This document shows positions 6,170-12,578 of a stretch of 12,578 bases of DNA, piece after piece. A program made the translations under genes and the position numbers. The stretch comes from an uncultured Clostridia bacterium (GTDB taxonomy: Bacteria; Bacillota; Clostridia; Oscillospirales; Ruminococcaceae). Under the pieces are notes generated by a model. The model was given only the letters and a program-made list of their open reading frames with translations, was not told where the DNA came from and searched no databases. The stretch spans positions 1 to 12,578 of the forward strand of contig CANRHA010000029.1 of the NCBI GenBank assembly GCA_947630315.1, written 5' to 3'. Within the stretch, counting starts at the first letter, position 1. Each line of letters begins with the position of its first letter.

Positions 6170-7374
6170 ACGCTATTCTGACGGTTTCGCAGATAAATAC
6201 ATATGTCTCTTTCAAGCTGAAAAACGACCCCAAGCTGCGCGGAATAGCCGTAAAGGGCGAAATTTCCGATCTGTCGGAAAATTCCCGCTCGGGCCACCTG
6301 TATTTTTCCATCTGCGACAGCGAATGTACCATAAGGGCGGTCATGTTCTCTCAAAGCGCATCAAAGCTCAGGTTTGCGCCCTATGAGGGAATGGCGGTGA
6401 TCGCCTACGGAAGCGTTGAAGTTTATGAGCGCGGCGGAGTTTATCAGCTGATAGTTTCCCAACTCGTTCCCGACGGCGCAGGAAGCGCGTATCTTTCGCT
6501 TTTAAAGCTCAAGGAAAAGCTTGAAGCCCTCGGCGTATTCAGCGCCCCAAAGCGCCCGCTGCCAAAATATCCCTCCGAGATAGCGGTTGTTACATCTCCT
6601 ACCGGCGCCGCCATTCAGGACGTAAAATCGACGATTTCGCGGAGATATCCGCTTGTAAAGCTTACGCTATATCCCACGCCGGTCCAGGGCGCAGACGCCC
6701 CCGAGGCAATTGCCGCGGCGCTTTTAAAGGCCGATTCCGGCCCGGCTGATCTGATAATTTTAACAAGGGGAGGCGGCTCCTCCGAGGATCTTTCGGCGTT
6801 CAACACCGAAAAGGTCGCCATGGCCGTATACGGTTGCCACAAGCCGGTCGTTTCGGCTGTAGGGCATGAGATCGACTGGACGCTCTGCGATCTTGCAGCC
6901 GATCTTCGCGCACCGACTCCAACGGCCGCAGCAGAGCTTGCCACGCCGGATATTTTACAGATGAAGAACGAGCTTGCTTCTCTCGGCTCGCTTATTGAAC
7001 ACTACTGCCTTGCAAAGCTGAAAAGCTGTGAGGATAGCCTCAAAAGATACGAGCTTGCGCTGTCGTCGTTTTCGGTCAAGGAAAAGCTCGGCTTCAGGCG
7101 GCGCGAGCTTGAAAACATAGATTCCGCGATGGACAGCCTTGCCGCCCACCGCCTCGAGGTCGCAAAACTCTGCCTCGGGAGCCTTAAGGGGCTTCTTTCA
7201 AGCCTCGACCCGGTGAACGTTGTGTCGCGCGGGTATGCAATTGTAGTCAAAGACGGCGAAATAGCCTCGTCCGCCGATAAGCTTTCGGCTGGAGACGAGA
7301 TCAGGATACTTATGCGCGGCGGAAGCGCCGAGGCAAGCGTAAATAAAATCAAGGGTGAAGATTATGAGCTATGA
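6166..7374 (+). CDS. xseA: Exodeoxyribonuclease VII large subunit
   Basis: A 402-residue protein; the family is usually 400-450. Exonuclease VII degrades single-stranded DNA from both ends into oligonucleotides; XseA carries the catalytic site and binds several XseB copies. The N-terminal OB-fold domain (about 1-100) includes VKGEISDLSENSRSGHLYFSI and VYERGGVYQLIV. The catalytic domain shows VTSPTGAAIQD (142-152), TRGGGSSEDLSAFN (200-213) and VGHEIDWTLCDLAADLRAPTP (232-252), all family signatures. A helical coiled-coil region (about 265-350) and a C-terminal segment DPVNVVSRGYAIV follow. The ATG at 6166 overlaps the previous stop (ATGA), and CGGAG at 6154-6158 is its ribosome binding site. 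It overlaps xseB by 11 bases, which fits coupled synthesis of the two subunits. Confidence 0.97.
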   Translation: MNAILTVSQINTYVSFKLKNDPKLRGIAVKGEISDLSENSRSGHLYFSICDSECTIRAVMFSQSASKLRFAPYEGMAVIAYGSVEVYERGGVYQLIVSQLVPDGAGSAYLSLLKLKEKLEALGVFSAPKRPLPKYPSEIAVVTSPTGAAIQDVKSTISRRYPLVKLTLYPTPVQGADAPEAIAAALLKADSGPADLIILTRGGGSSEDLSAFNTEKVAMAVYGCHKPVVSAVGHEIDWTLCDLAADLRAPTPTAAAELATPDILQMKNELASLGSLIEHYCLAKLKSCEDSLKRYELALSSFSVKEKLGFRRRELENIDSAMDSLAAHRLEVAKLCLGSLKGLLSSLDPVNVVSRGYAIVVKDGEIASSADKLSAGDEIRILMRGGSAEASVNKIKGEDYEL

Positions 7375-7543
7375 AGAATCAATAAAACGCCTCAGGGAGA
7401 TATGCGACAGGCTGCGCGATGAAAACACCACGATAGAGGAGACCGCCGCCCTTTATAAAGAGGGCAAAAAGCTTGTAGACGAGTGTCAGAAGATGCTCGA
7501 CAGTTTCAGCGCGGGGCTTGGGGTGAATAAAGATGAAGGATAA
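7364..7543 (+). CDS. xseB: Exodeoxyribonuclease VII small subunit
   Basis: A 59-residue helical protein beginning MSYEESIKRLREICDRL, then the family's hallmark TTIEETAALYKEGKKLVDECQKML. It forms a helical hairpin that binds the coiled-coil arm of XseA. The usual length is 60-85, so this one ends soon after the second helix. I chose the ATG at 7364 because AAGGGTG (7351-7357) lies six bases before it; a GTG at 7355 falls within that site. It overlaps xseA by 11 bases and ispA by another 11. Confidence 0.95.
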   Translation: MSYEESIKRLREICDRLRDENTTIEETAALYKEGKKLVDECQKMLDSFSAGLGVNKDEG

Positions 7544-8444
7544 ATTTTCGGGGATAATATCCTCAGACGCTGAAAAGATAAATAAGATCTTAGAGGACCA
7601 CGCGCTTTTAAGATGCGGCGATTCCCCAAAAGACAGGGCGACCGCCGCCGAGGTATACGCATTATCGGCGGGCGGAAAGAGGATAAGGCCGGTGCTTGCG
7701 GTTGAATTTTACCGGCTTTTCAGCGGCGAAAAGGAGCCGCCCGAGTATGTTTATGAAGCCGCCTGCGCCCTCGAGATTACCCACACATTTTCTTTAATTC
7801 ACGACGACATGCCCGAGATGGACGACGACGACATGAGGCGCGGAAAACCGTCAACCCACGTTGCATTCGGCTGTGCCGAGGCACTTTTGGCGGGCGACGG
7901 CCTTGCGATCCTTCCGTATGAGCTTTTGTCGGATATAGCCCTGCGCGGGGATATTTCACCGGATACCGCCGTCAGGCTGATAAATATACTTTCGCAAAAC
8001 GCGGGAAATTCCGGCATGATCGCCGGGCAGATGCTCGACCTTTGGTCTGAGGAGCGAACCGACATAGGCGAGGAATTTTTGACCGAGATGTCCTTTTTGA
8101 AGACCGGCTGTATGCTTATTGCCTCCTGCCTTTTCGGCGCGGTCATGGCCGGGGCCACCCCGGAACAGGAGCAAAGCGCGGCTATATACGCGAAAAATGT
8201 CGGTCTCGGGTTCCAGATAATCGACGACGTACTTGACGTCACCGCCGACCCCACGACCCTCGGCAAGCCGGTAAAAAGCGATATAGGCAGGCATAAGCCG
8301 ACCTTTGCCGACATATACGGAACAGACGGCGCAAGGCAAAAGGCCGAGGCCCTAAGCGAAGCTGCCGCGCATGAACTCGAAAAATACCCGGGCAGCGAAC
8401 TTTTACGGGAGTTTGCGCTGTCGCTGGCATCAAGAAATAAATGA
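7533..8444 (+). CDS. ispA: Polyprenyl synthetase, probable farnesyl diphosphate synthase
   Basis: A 303-residue trans-prenyltransferase of the usual length for bacterial farnesyl diphosphate synthase. It joins isopentenyl diphosphate to allylic diphosphates in the cytoplasm. Motifs in order: AGGKRIRP (substrate-binding Lys/Arg); the first Asp-rich motif with Asp91, Asp92 and Asp97 in DDMPEMDDDDMRRGKPSTH; GDGLAILPYELL; a GMIAGQMLDL stretch; and the second Asp-rich motif QIIDDVLDVTAD with Asp231, Asp232 and Asp235. The four-residue spacing in the first motif (DDxxxxD) is the type seen in bacterial farnesyl diphosphate synthases, though a geranylgeranyl product cannot be excluded from sequence alone. 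GGGGTGA at 7520-7526 is the ribosome binding site, six bases before the ATG. dxs, the first enzyme of the same pathway, follows after 15 bases. Confidence 0.94.
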   Translation: MKDKFSGIISSDAEKINKILEDHALLRCGDSPKDRATAAEVYALSAGGKRIRPVLAVEFYRLFSGEKEPPEYVYEAACALEITHTFSLIHDDMPEMDDDDMRRGKPSTHVAFGCAEALLAGDGLAILPYELLSDIALRGDISPDTAVRLINILSQNAGNSGMIAGQMLDLWSEERTDIGEEFLTEMSFLKTGCMLIASCLFGAVMAGATPEQEQSAAIYAKNVGLGFQIIDDVLDVTADPTTLGKPVKSDIGRHKPTFADIYGTDGARQKAEALSEAAAHELEKYPGSELLREFALSLASRNK

Positions 8445-8459
8445 CAAGAAAGTGATATT

Positions 8460-10268
8460 ATGAACTACAAGCTTTTGCCGCGGCTCGATCTGCCGAACGA
8501 CCTGAAAAAGCTGTCGTTGAAGCAGGAGGAGCTTCTCTGCGAGGAGATAAGGGCAAAGATAATTGAGACCGTGTCGAAAAACGGCGGACATTTGAGCTCG
8601 AATCTCGGAGCGGTAGAGCTTACCGTCGCTATCCACCGCGTTTTTGATTCCCCCAAGGACAAGATAGTTTTTGACGTAGGCCACCAGAGCTACGCTCATA
8701 AGCTTTTGACCGGCAGGTATAAAAACTTCGGAACGCTGCGCCAAAAGGGCGGTATTTCGGGATTTACAAGGCCGTCCGAATCGGAACACGACGCCTGCGT
8801 AAGCGGACACAGCTCAAATTCAATATCCGTCGCCCTTGGTATGGCCGAGGCTATGAAGCTTTCGGGCGATGATCACCACGCAGTTGCGGTTATAGGCGAC
8901 GGCGCGCTTACCGGCGGGCTGGCCTTTGAAGGGCTTAACAACGCCGGCCGCAGCGGAACCAATATTGTCATAATCCTCAACTACAACGAGATGTCGATTT
9001 CCAAAAATATCGGCGGGATCGCAACGTATCTTTCCGAGCTTCGCACGCAAGATAGTTACAAGCGCTTTAAAACAGGGGCAAAAAAGGTTTTAGGCGCAAT
9101 ACCTGTCGTCGGCAGCGGTATCAGCAAAATCATAAGCCGATCAAAGGACGACCTAAAGGAAAAACTCCTTCACAGCACCATGTTCGAGGACTTCGGCTTT
9201 GAGTTTATCGGCCCGGTGGACGGCCACAACCTTGTAAAGCTCGAGGCCGCGCTGAAATCGGCAAAAGAGATGAACTGCCCGGTGCTTGTGCAGGTTAATA
9301 CCGTCAAGGGCAAGGGCTATAAGCCTGCCGAAGATCAGCCCGGGGAGTACCACGGCGTTTCATGCTTTGATATTGAGACCGGCGATAAACCCGCCGCGGG
9401 AGCCTGTTTTGCCGATGTCTTCGGAACCGAGCTTGCCTCTTATGCCGAAAAGGATAAGAGGATAGTCGGCATAACTGCGGCCATGAAATACGGAGCCGGG
9501 TTGAATCACTTCAAAGGCAATCTGAAAGAGCGTTTATTTGACGTAGGCATAGCCGAGGAACACGCGGTGTCGTTCGCGGCCGGGCTTGCCTCAATGGGAA
9601 AGATTCCTGTTTTCTCGGTCTACTCCTCCTTCCTCCAGCGCTCATATGACGAGCTTTTGCACGATATTTCCATCCCGCGCCTTCACGCCGTAATAGCAAT
9701 ATGCAACGCCGGAATAGTCGGCGGCGACGGCGAGACACATCAGGGCATATTCGACGTTCCTTTCCTTACTACTATCCCGGGCGCGACGGTATATTCGCCG
9801 TCAAGCTTTGAGGAGCTTAAGATCTGTCTTAAAAAGGCCCTGTATGATGACGACGGCCTTGTCTGCCTCAGATTCCCGAAGGGCGACGAGGAGCCGTGCG
9901 ACATAAGCGCGACCGACAGCTATTACCTTTCCGACAGAAATTCGGACACGCTGATAGTTTCATACGGCAGGGCGGCTGTTCAGGCCGCAGAGGCCGCAAA
10001 AGAACTCAACTGCGACATTTTAAAGCTGACAAGGATATTCCCTTTACAGCAGGAAATATACGATATCATCAAAAAATACAAAAAAGTTTATATTATCGAA
10101 GAGGGCTCCCGCTCAGGCTCGATAGGTGAAAAACTTGCCGCCCAGGCGCCCAACGCCGTGCATGTTGCTGTGGACGGCTTTGTGCCGACCATGACTCTCC
10201 GTGAAGCTTTTGACCTTTACGGCTTCAGCAAGGATAAAATCATAGAGCTGATAAGGAGCGGCAGATGA
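8460..10268 (+). CDS. dxs: 1-deoxy-D-xylulose-5-phosphate synthase
   Basis: A 602-residue thiamine diphosphate enzyme, slightly shorter than the usual 620-640. It condenses pyruvate and glyceraldehyde 3-phosphate, the first step of the MEP isoprenoid route, which also feeds thiamine and pyridoxal synthesis. The N-terminal domain shows GGHLSSNLGAVELTVAIH, FDVGHQSYAHKLLTGR and the cofactor-binding GDGALTGG (Gly146-Asp147-Gly148) followed by LNYNEMSISKNIGG. The middle domain shows DVGIAEEHAVSFAAGLA with the presumed catalytic Glu366, and YSSFLQRSYDELLHD. The C-terminal transketolase domain starts near residue 480 and includes IIEEGSRSGSIGEKLAA. A modest ribosome binding site (AAAGTGA, 8449-8455) precedes the ATG at 8460. 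It shares ATGA with tlyA. Confidence 0.97.
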   Translation: MNYKLLPRLDLPNDLKKLSLKQEELLCEEIRAKIIETVSKNGGHLSSNLGAVELTVAIHRVFDSPKDKIVFDVGHQSYAHKLLTGRYKNFGTLRQKGGISGFTRPSESEHDACVSGHSSNSISVALGMAEAMKLSGDDHHAVAVIGDGALTGGLAFEGLNNAGRSGTNIVIILNYNEMSISKNIGGIATYLSELRTQDSYKRFKTGAKKVLGAIPVVGSGISKIISRSKDDLKEKLLHSTMFEDFGFEFIGPVDGHNLVKLEAALKSAKEMNCPVLVQVNTVKGKGYKPAEDQPGEYHGVSCFDIETGDKPAAGACFADVFGTELASYAEKDKRIVGITAAMKYGAGLNHFKGNLKERLFDVGIAEEHAVSFAAGLASMGKIPVFSVYSSFLQRSYDELLHDISIPRLHAVIAICNAGIVGGDGETHQGIFDVPFLTTIPGATVYSPSSFEELKICLKKALYDDDGLVCLRFPKGDEEPCDISATDSYYLSDRNSDTLIVSYGRAAVQAAEAAKELNCDILKLTRIFPLQQEIYDIIKKYKKVYIIEEGSRSGSIGEKLAAQAPNAVHVAVDGFVPTMTLREAFDLYGFSKDKIIELIRSGR

Positions 10269-11059
10269 CCAGGCTTGATTCAGAGCTTGTTCGGCGCGGA
10301 ATAGCCAAAAGCCGCGAGCGTGCAAAGGAATATATCCGCAGCGGCTCGGTCAGCGTTGCCGGCCGACCGTCTCTCAAACCCTCGGATGAAGTTTCGGAAA
10401 GCGACGAAATAACCTTCACCGGCGAAGCGCTGAGATATGTTGGCAGGGGAGGGCTTAAGCTTGAAAAAGCCCTTGACGCCTTTAAAATCGATCTTTCGGG
10501 GCTTTGCTGCCTCGATATCGGGGCGTCTACCGGCGGGTTTACCGATTGCATGCTGCAGCGCGGCGCGGGGTTTGTTTATGCCGTTGACGTCGGCCACGGC
10601 CAGCTTGCCGAAAAGCTGATGAACGATTCAAGGGTAAAAAGCATAGAAGGCGTGAACGTCAAGGACATTTCCAAGGAAATTTTTGACAGAAAAATAGATT
10701 TTGTATGCGCGGATCTCTCGTTTATATCCTCAAAATTCTCCGCTGACGCCGCGGCGCGGGTTCTTGAAACCGGCGGTTCGGCAGTGCTTCTGATAAAGCC
10801 TCAGTTCGAGGCGGGCCGCGCAAGCCTCTCAAAATCGGGCGTAGTAAAAGATAAAAAGGCGCACGAGGCTGTTTTGAAAGCCCTCTGCGGATACTATAAC
10901 TCCGCCGGGTTCGGGATCAGGGTGCTTATTCCCTCGCCGATACGCGGCGGCGACGGCAACGTCGAGTATCTTATCCACCTTGTAAAGCAAGAATCCTTTA
11001 CACCTTTCGACATCGATTTTTCAGACTTATGCGGGCGAGCGTTCGCCAAAAAGGGGTGA
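10265..11059 (+). CDS. tlyA: TlyA family 2'-O-methyltransferase (16S/23S rRNA)
   Basis: A 264-residue protein at the usual TlyA length. An N-terminal S4 RNA-binding domain (about 1-58; RLDSELVRRGIAKSRERAKEYI) is followed by an FtsJ-like Rossmann methyltransferase domain. The SAM-binding loop is LDIGASTGGFTDCML (83-97). The catalytic K-D-K-E tetrad is visible as Lys65 (RGGLKLEKAL), Asp150 (CADLSFIS), Lys178 (LLIKPQFEAG) and Glu234 (GGDGNVEYL). TlyA in Mycobacterium methylates 16S and 23S rRNA ribose and affects capreomycin sensitivity. It is often misannotated as haemolysin. AAGGAG at 10253-10258, within the end of dxs, lies six bases before its ATG. B. subtilis has its homologue (yqxC) in the same place between dxs and ahrC. 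Confidence 0.96.
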   Translation: MTRLDSELVRRGIAKSRERAKEYIRSGSVSVAGRPSLKPSDEVSESDEITFTGEALRYVGRGGLKLEKALDAFKIDLSGLCCLDIGASTGGFTDCMLQRGAGFVYAVDVGHGQLAEKLMNDSRVKSIEGVNVKDISKEIFDRKIDFVCADLSFISSKFSADAAARVLETGGSAVLLIKPQFEAGRASLSKSGVVKDKKAHEAVLKALCGYYNSAGFGIRVLIPSPIRGGDGNVEYLIHLVKQESFTPFDIDFSDLCGRAFAKKG

Positions 11060-11064
11060 CAGCC

Positions 11065-11934
11065 GTGAAAGTATTTATCTTTCCTAATTTTGACAAGGCC
11101 CATTCCGAGGAGGTCACCCTTAAAGCGTGTTCCATTCTTGACGGCCTCGGCTGTGAAATAATGCTTCCGACGCCGCTTTCGCTGCCGCAGATACCCCCGG
11201 GCGTCAAGCTCATATGCCCCGAGCGCGGAGCTTCGGAATGCGACGTTATGATCTCTGTCGGCGGCGACGGAACCATATTAAAATGCGCGAGGCTGGCCTC
11301 AAAATACGGCAAAAAGCTCTTGGGGATAAACTGCGGGCGGCTCGGGTTTATGGCTACGCTTGAGCGCGACGAGCTTTCAAAACTTTCAAAGCTTATTTCC
11401 GGCGATTACGGCGTAGACGAGCGAATGATGCTTAAAATCGAGGTCCGGAGGGAAAACGGCTACAGGGCAGAATACACCGCGCTGAACGAGGCGGTAATAT
11501 CGAGCGGATATGTCAGCGGGATACGCGATTTTACCGTTTTGGCCGACGGCTTTACCGTGTCGTCTCTGAGGGCGGACGGGCTTATATTTTCGACCCCTAC
11601 CGGCGCCTCGGCCTACTCGCTTTCGGCCGGAGGCCCCCTTATAGAGCCTTCGCTCGACTGCATTGAATTTACGCAGATCTGCCCCCACTCGCTTTTTGCA
11701 AGGACGATGCTATTTTCGCCCCTCAAAAAAATCGAGGTGAGGTTTGAGGCGGACACCGAATGCGAGGTATCGCTTGTTGCCGACGGTCAGGAGCCGGTTC
11801 GGCTTAGCGCGAGAGACAAAGTTATTATAAGCCGCTCCGATATTAGGCTGAGCCTTATAGACATCGGCGGAGACGGATATTTCAGGGCTGTGAACCGCAA
11901 GCTTATGCAGCCCGCAAAACAGACAGGAGAATGA
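11065..11934 (+). CDS. nadK: NAD kinase
   Basis: A 289-residue protein, within the usual 260-300. It phosphorylates NAD to NADP. Signature motifs are VGGDGTILKCAR with Gly66-Gly67-Asp68-Gly69, INCGRLGFMATLE, a TALNEAVIS strand (the NE/D motif) and RADGLIFSTPTGASAYSLSAGGP, with Ser176 opening STPTG. I chose the GTG at 11065 as start because AAGGGGTGA (11051-11059) lies five bases upstream and the protein then begins VKVFIFPNFDK as the family does. An in-frame ATG at 11029 lies inside tlyA and would add 12 residues. The gap to tlyA is five bases. NADPH is used by the later MEP enzyme IspC, so its place behind dxs is sensible but not proof of a link. Confidence 0.96.
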   Translation: MKVFIFPNFDKAHSEEVTLKACSILDGLGCEIMLPTPLSLPQIPPGVKLICPERGASECDVMISVGGDGTILKCARLASKYGKKLLGINCGRLGFMATLERDELSKLSKLISGDYGVDERMMLKIEVRRENGYRAEYTALNEAVISSGYVSGIRDFTVLADGFTVSSLRADGLIFSTPTGASAYSLSAGGPLIEPSLDCIEFTQICPHSLFARTMLFSPLKKIEVRFEADTECEVSLVADGQEPVRLSARDKVIISRSDIRLSLIDIGGDGYFRAVNRKLMQPAKQTGE

Positions 11935-11936
11935 AG

Positions 11937-12386
11937 ATGAAAAGTGACAGAAAAAAGGCAATTTTAGATATCGTGAGCCACTACGAGGTCGACACCCAGG
12001 AGACCTTGCAGGCGCTTTTGCTTGAAAGGGGATTTTCGGTGACTCAGGCCACCGTTTCCCGCGATATAAAGCAGCTTTCGCTCGTCAAGACAATGAGCGA
12101 GAGCGGCAGCTACAAGTATTCTCTGCCCAAAAGCGAATATGACGGCAGCTCAAAATCAGTGCTGATGAGGGTTTTCTCCGACGCCGTTTACGCCGTTGAC
12201 AGGGCTGTGAATACGGTTGTTGTAAAGTGCCATTCGGGAATGGCCAACGCGGTTTGCGCAAGGCTTGATTCTGCCGGCTACGGCGATATTGTAGGAACGC
12301 TTGCGGGCGACGACACCATCTTCGTTTTAATGAGAACAGAGGAGGACGCCCAGAGAATGCTCAGGGAGCTTGAAAAGCTTCTCTGA
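11937..12386 (+). CDS. argR: Arginine repressor ArgR/AhrC
   Basis: A 149-residue protein, exactly the usual size. The N-terminal winged helix-turn-helix carries the family signature TQATVSRDIKQLSLVK (36-51). After a short linker, the C-terminal hexamer and arginine-binding domain has VVVKCHSGMANAVCARLD and GTLAGDDTIFVLMR with Asp125-Asp126, the residues that contact arginine. It represses arginine synthesis genes and can activate arginine breakdown when arginine is bound. I prefer the ATG at 11937: AGGAG at 11925-11929 is then seven bases away. An ATG at 11931, overlapping the nadK stop as ATGA, has almost no spacing. In Firmicutes it commonly sits between tlyA and recN. I saw no obvious ARG box within the window, so its targets are probably elsewhere. 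Confidence 0.96.
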   Translation: MKSDRKKAILDIVSHYEVDTQETLQALLLERGFSVTQATVSRDIKQLSLVKTMSESGSYKYSLPKSEYDGSSKSVLMRVFSDAVYAVDRAVNTVVVKCHSGMANAVCARLDSAGYGDIVGTLAGDDTIFVLMRTEEDAQRMLRELEKLL

Positions 12387-12410
12387 TCATAACAAAAGGG
12401 GAATCGGAAA

Positions 12411-12578
12411 ATGCTGAAAGAGCTGCATATTGAAAATCTTGCGGTTATCGAAAACGCCACCATAGCGCTCGGGCCGGGGCTTAACGTTTTCACCGGCGAA
12501 ACAGGAGCGGGCAAGTCGATACTCATCGGCGGGATAAACGCCGTTTTAGGCCGCAGGGTTTCAAGGGATATCGTGCGC
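12411..12578 (+). CDS. recN: DNA repair protein RecN (5' end only)
   Basis: The first 56 codons of recN, cut by the window end; the full protein is about 550-570 residues. The start MLKELHIENLAVIENATIAL and the Walker A loop GETGAGKSIL are typical of RecN, an SMC-like ATPase that acts at double-strand breaks in recombinational repair. AAAGGGGA (12395-12402) is the ribosome binding site, eight bases before the ATG. It lies 24 bases after argR with no terminator between them. The B. subtilis order ahrC-recN is the same. Confidence 0.95.
   Translation, partial: MLKELHIENLAVIENATIALGPGLNVFTGETGAGKSILIGGINAVLGRRVSRDIVR

Noticed and set aside
7803..7840. Tandem GAC repeat
   Set aside because: It encodes the first Asp-rich motif of the prenyl synthase (runs of Asp), so it is explained by the protein and is not a separate repeat element.
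7799..8314. 171-codon open frame on the - strand opposite ispA, and similar ones opposite dxs, tlyA and nadK
   Set aside because: All lie antisense to well-recognised enzymes, are Ser/Arg-rich and lack recognisable domains. Several overlap each other in different frames.
12387..12410. Operator or terminator between argR and recN
   Set aside because: The 24-base gap holds only the recN ribosome binding site. There is no inverted repeat and no ARG-box-like palindrome.

Overview
The window is a dense stretch of core chromosome from an endospore-forming Firmicute, most likely a Clostridia member of the Oscillospirales/Ruminococcaceae type. Three things suggest this: a complete run of the spoIIIA sporulation genes (the first truncated by the window edge), the gene order that follows, and frequent AGG (Arg) and ATA (Ile) codons in sequence of roughly balanced base composition. 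The lineage assignment is inference; no rRNA gene is present. All genes are on the + strand and almost no bases are non-coding. The only gaps above 30 bases are 4293-4392 and 4753-4826.

Region 1 (1-4292) is the spoIIIA operon: spoIIIAA (3' part only), AB, AC, AD, AE, AF, AG and AH. These encode the mother-cell half of the channel that joins the mother cell to the forespore after engulfment. AA is the cytoplasmic ATPase. AB to AF are membrane parts. AG and AH are single-pass ring proteins facing the intermembrane space. Most neighbours overlap or touch, so translation is probably coupled. AH is set apart by 19 bases and has a consensus ribosome binding site.

Region 2 (4293-4392) is the seam between sporulation and housekeeping genes. 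It carries a near-consensus sigma-A promoter (TTGTCT, 17 bases, extended TATAAT) and no visible terminator after spoIIIAH.

Region 3 (4393-12578) is a long housekeeping cluster: an Asp23/Gls24 family gene (yqhY-like), nusB (rRNA antitermination), a TsaD/Kae1-like paralogue, xseA and xseB (exonuclease VII), ispA and dxs (isoprenoid precursors), tlyA (2'-O rRNA methyltransferase), nadK, argR and the 5' end of recN. Joints are ATGA overlaps, 11-base overlaps or gaps of 24 bases or fewer from nusB onward, so this is probably one transcript with themes of rRNA synthesis and modification, DNA repair, isoprenoid supply and NADP supply. The order resembles the Bacillus subtilis spoIIIA-yqhY-nusB-xseAB-ispA-dxs-tlyA-ahrC-recN region. 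It lacks the accB/accC and folD genes found there and has two additions, the Kae1-like gene and nadK.

I saw no tRNA, rRNA, mobile element, CRISPR array or clear intrinsic terminator. I do not see a convincing undescribed multi-gene system. The most open question is the role of the Kae1-like protein at 5231-6169, whose family motifs are altered.
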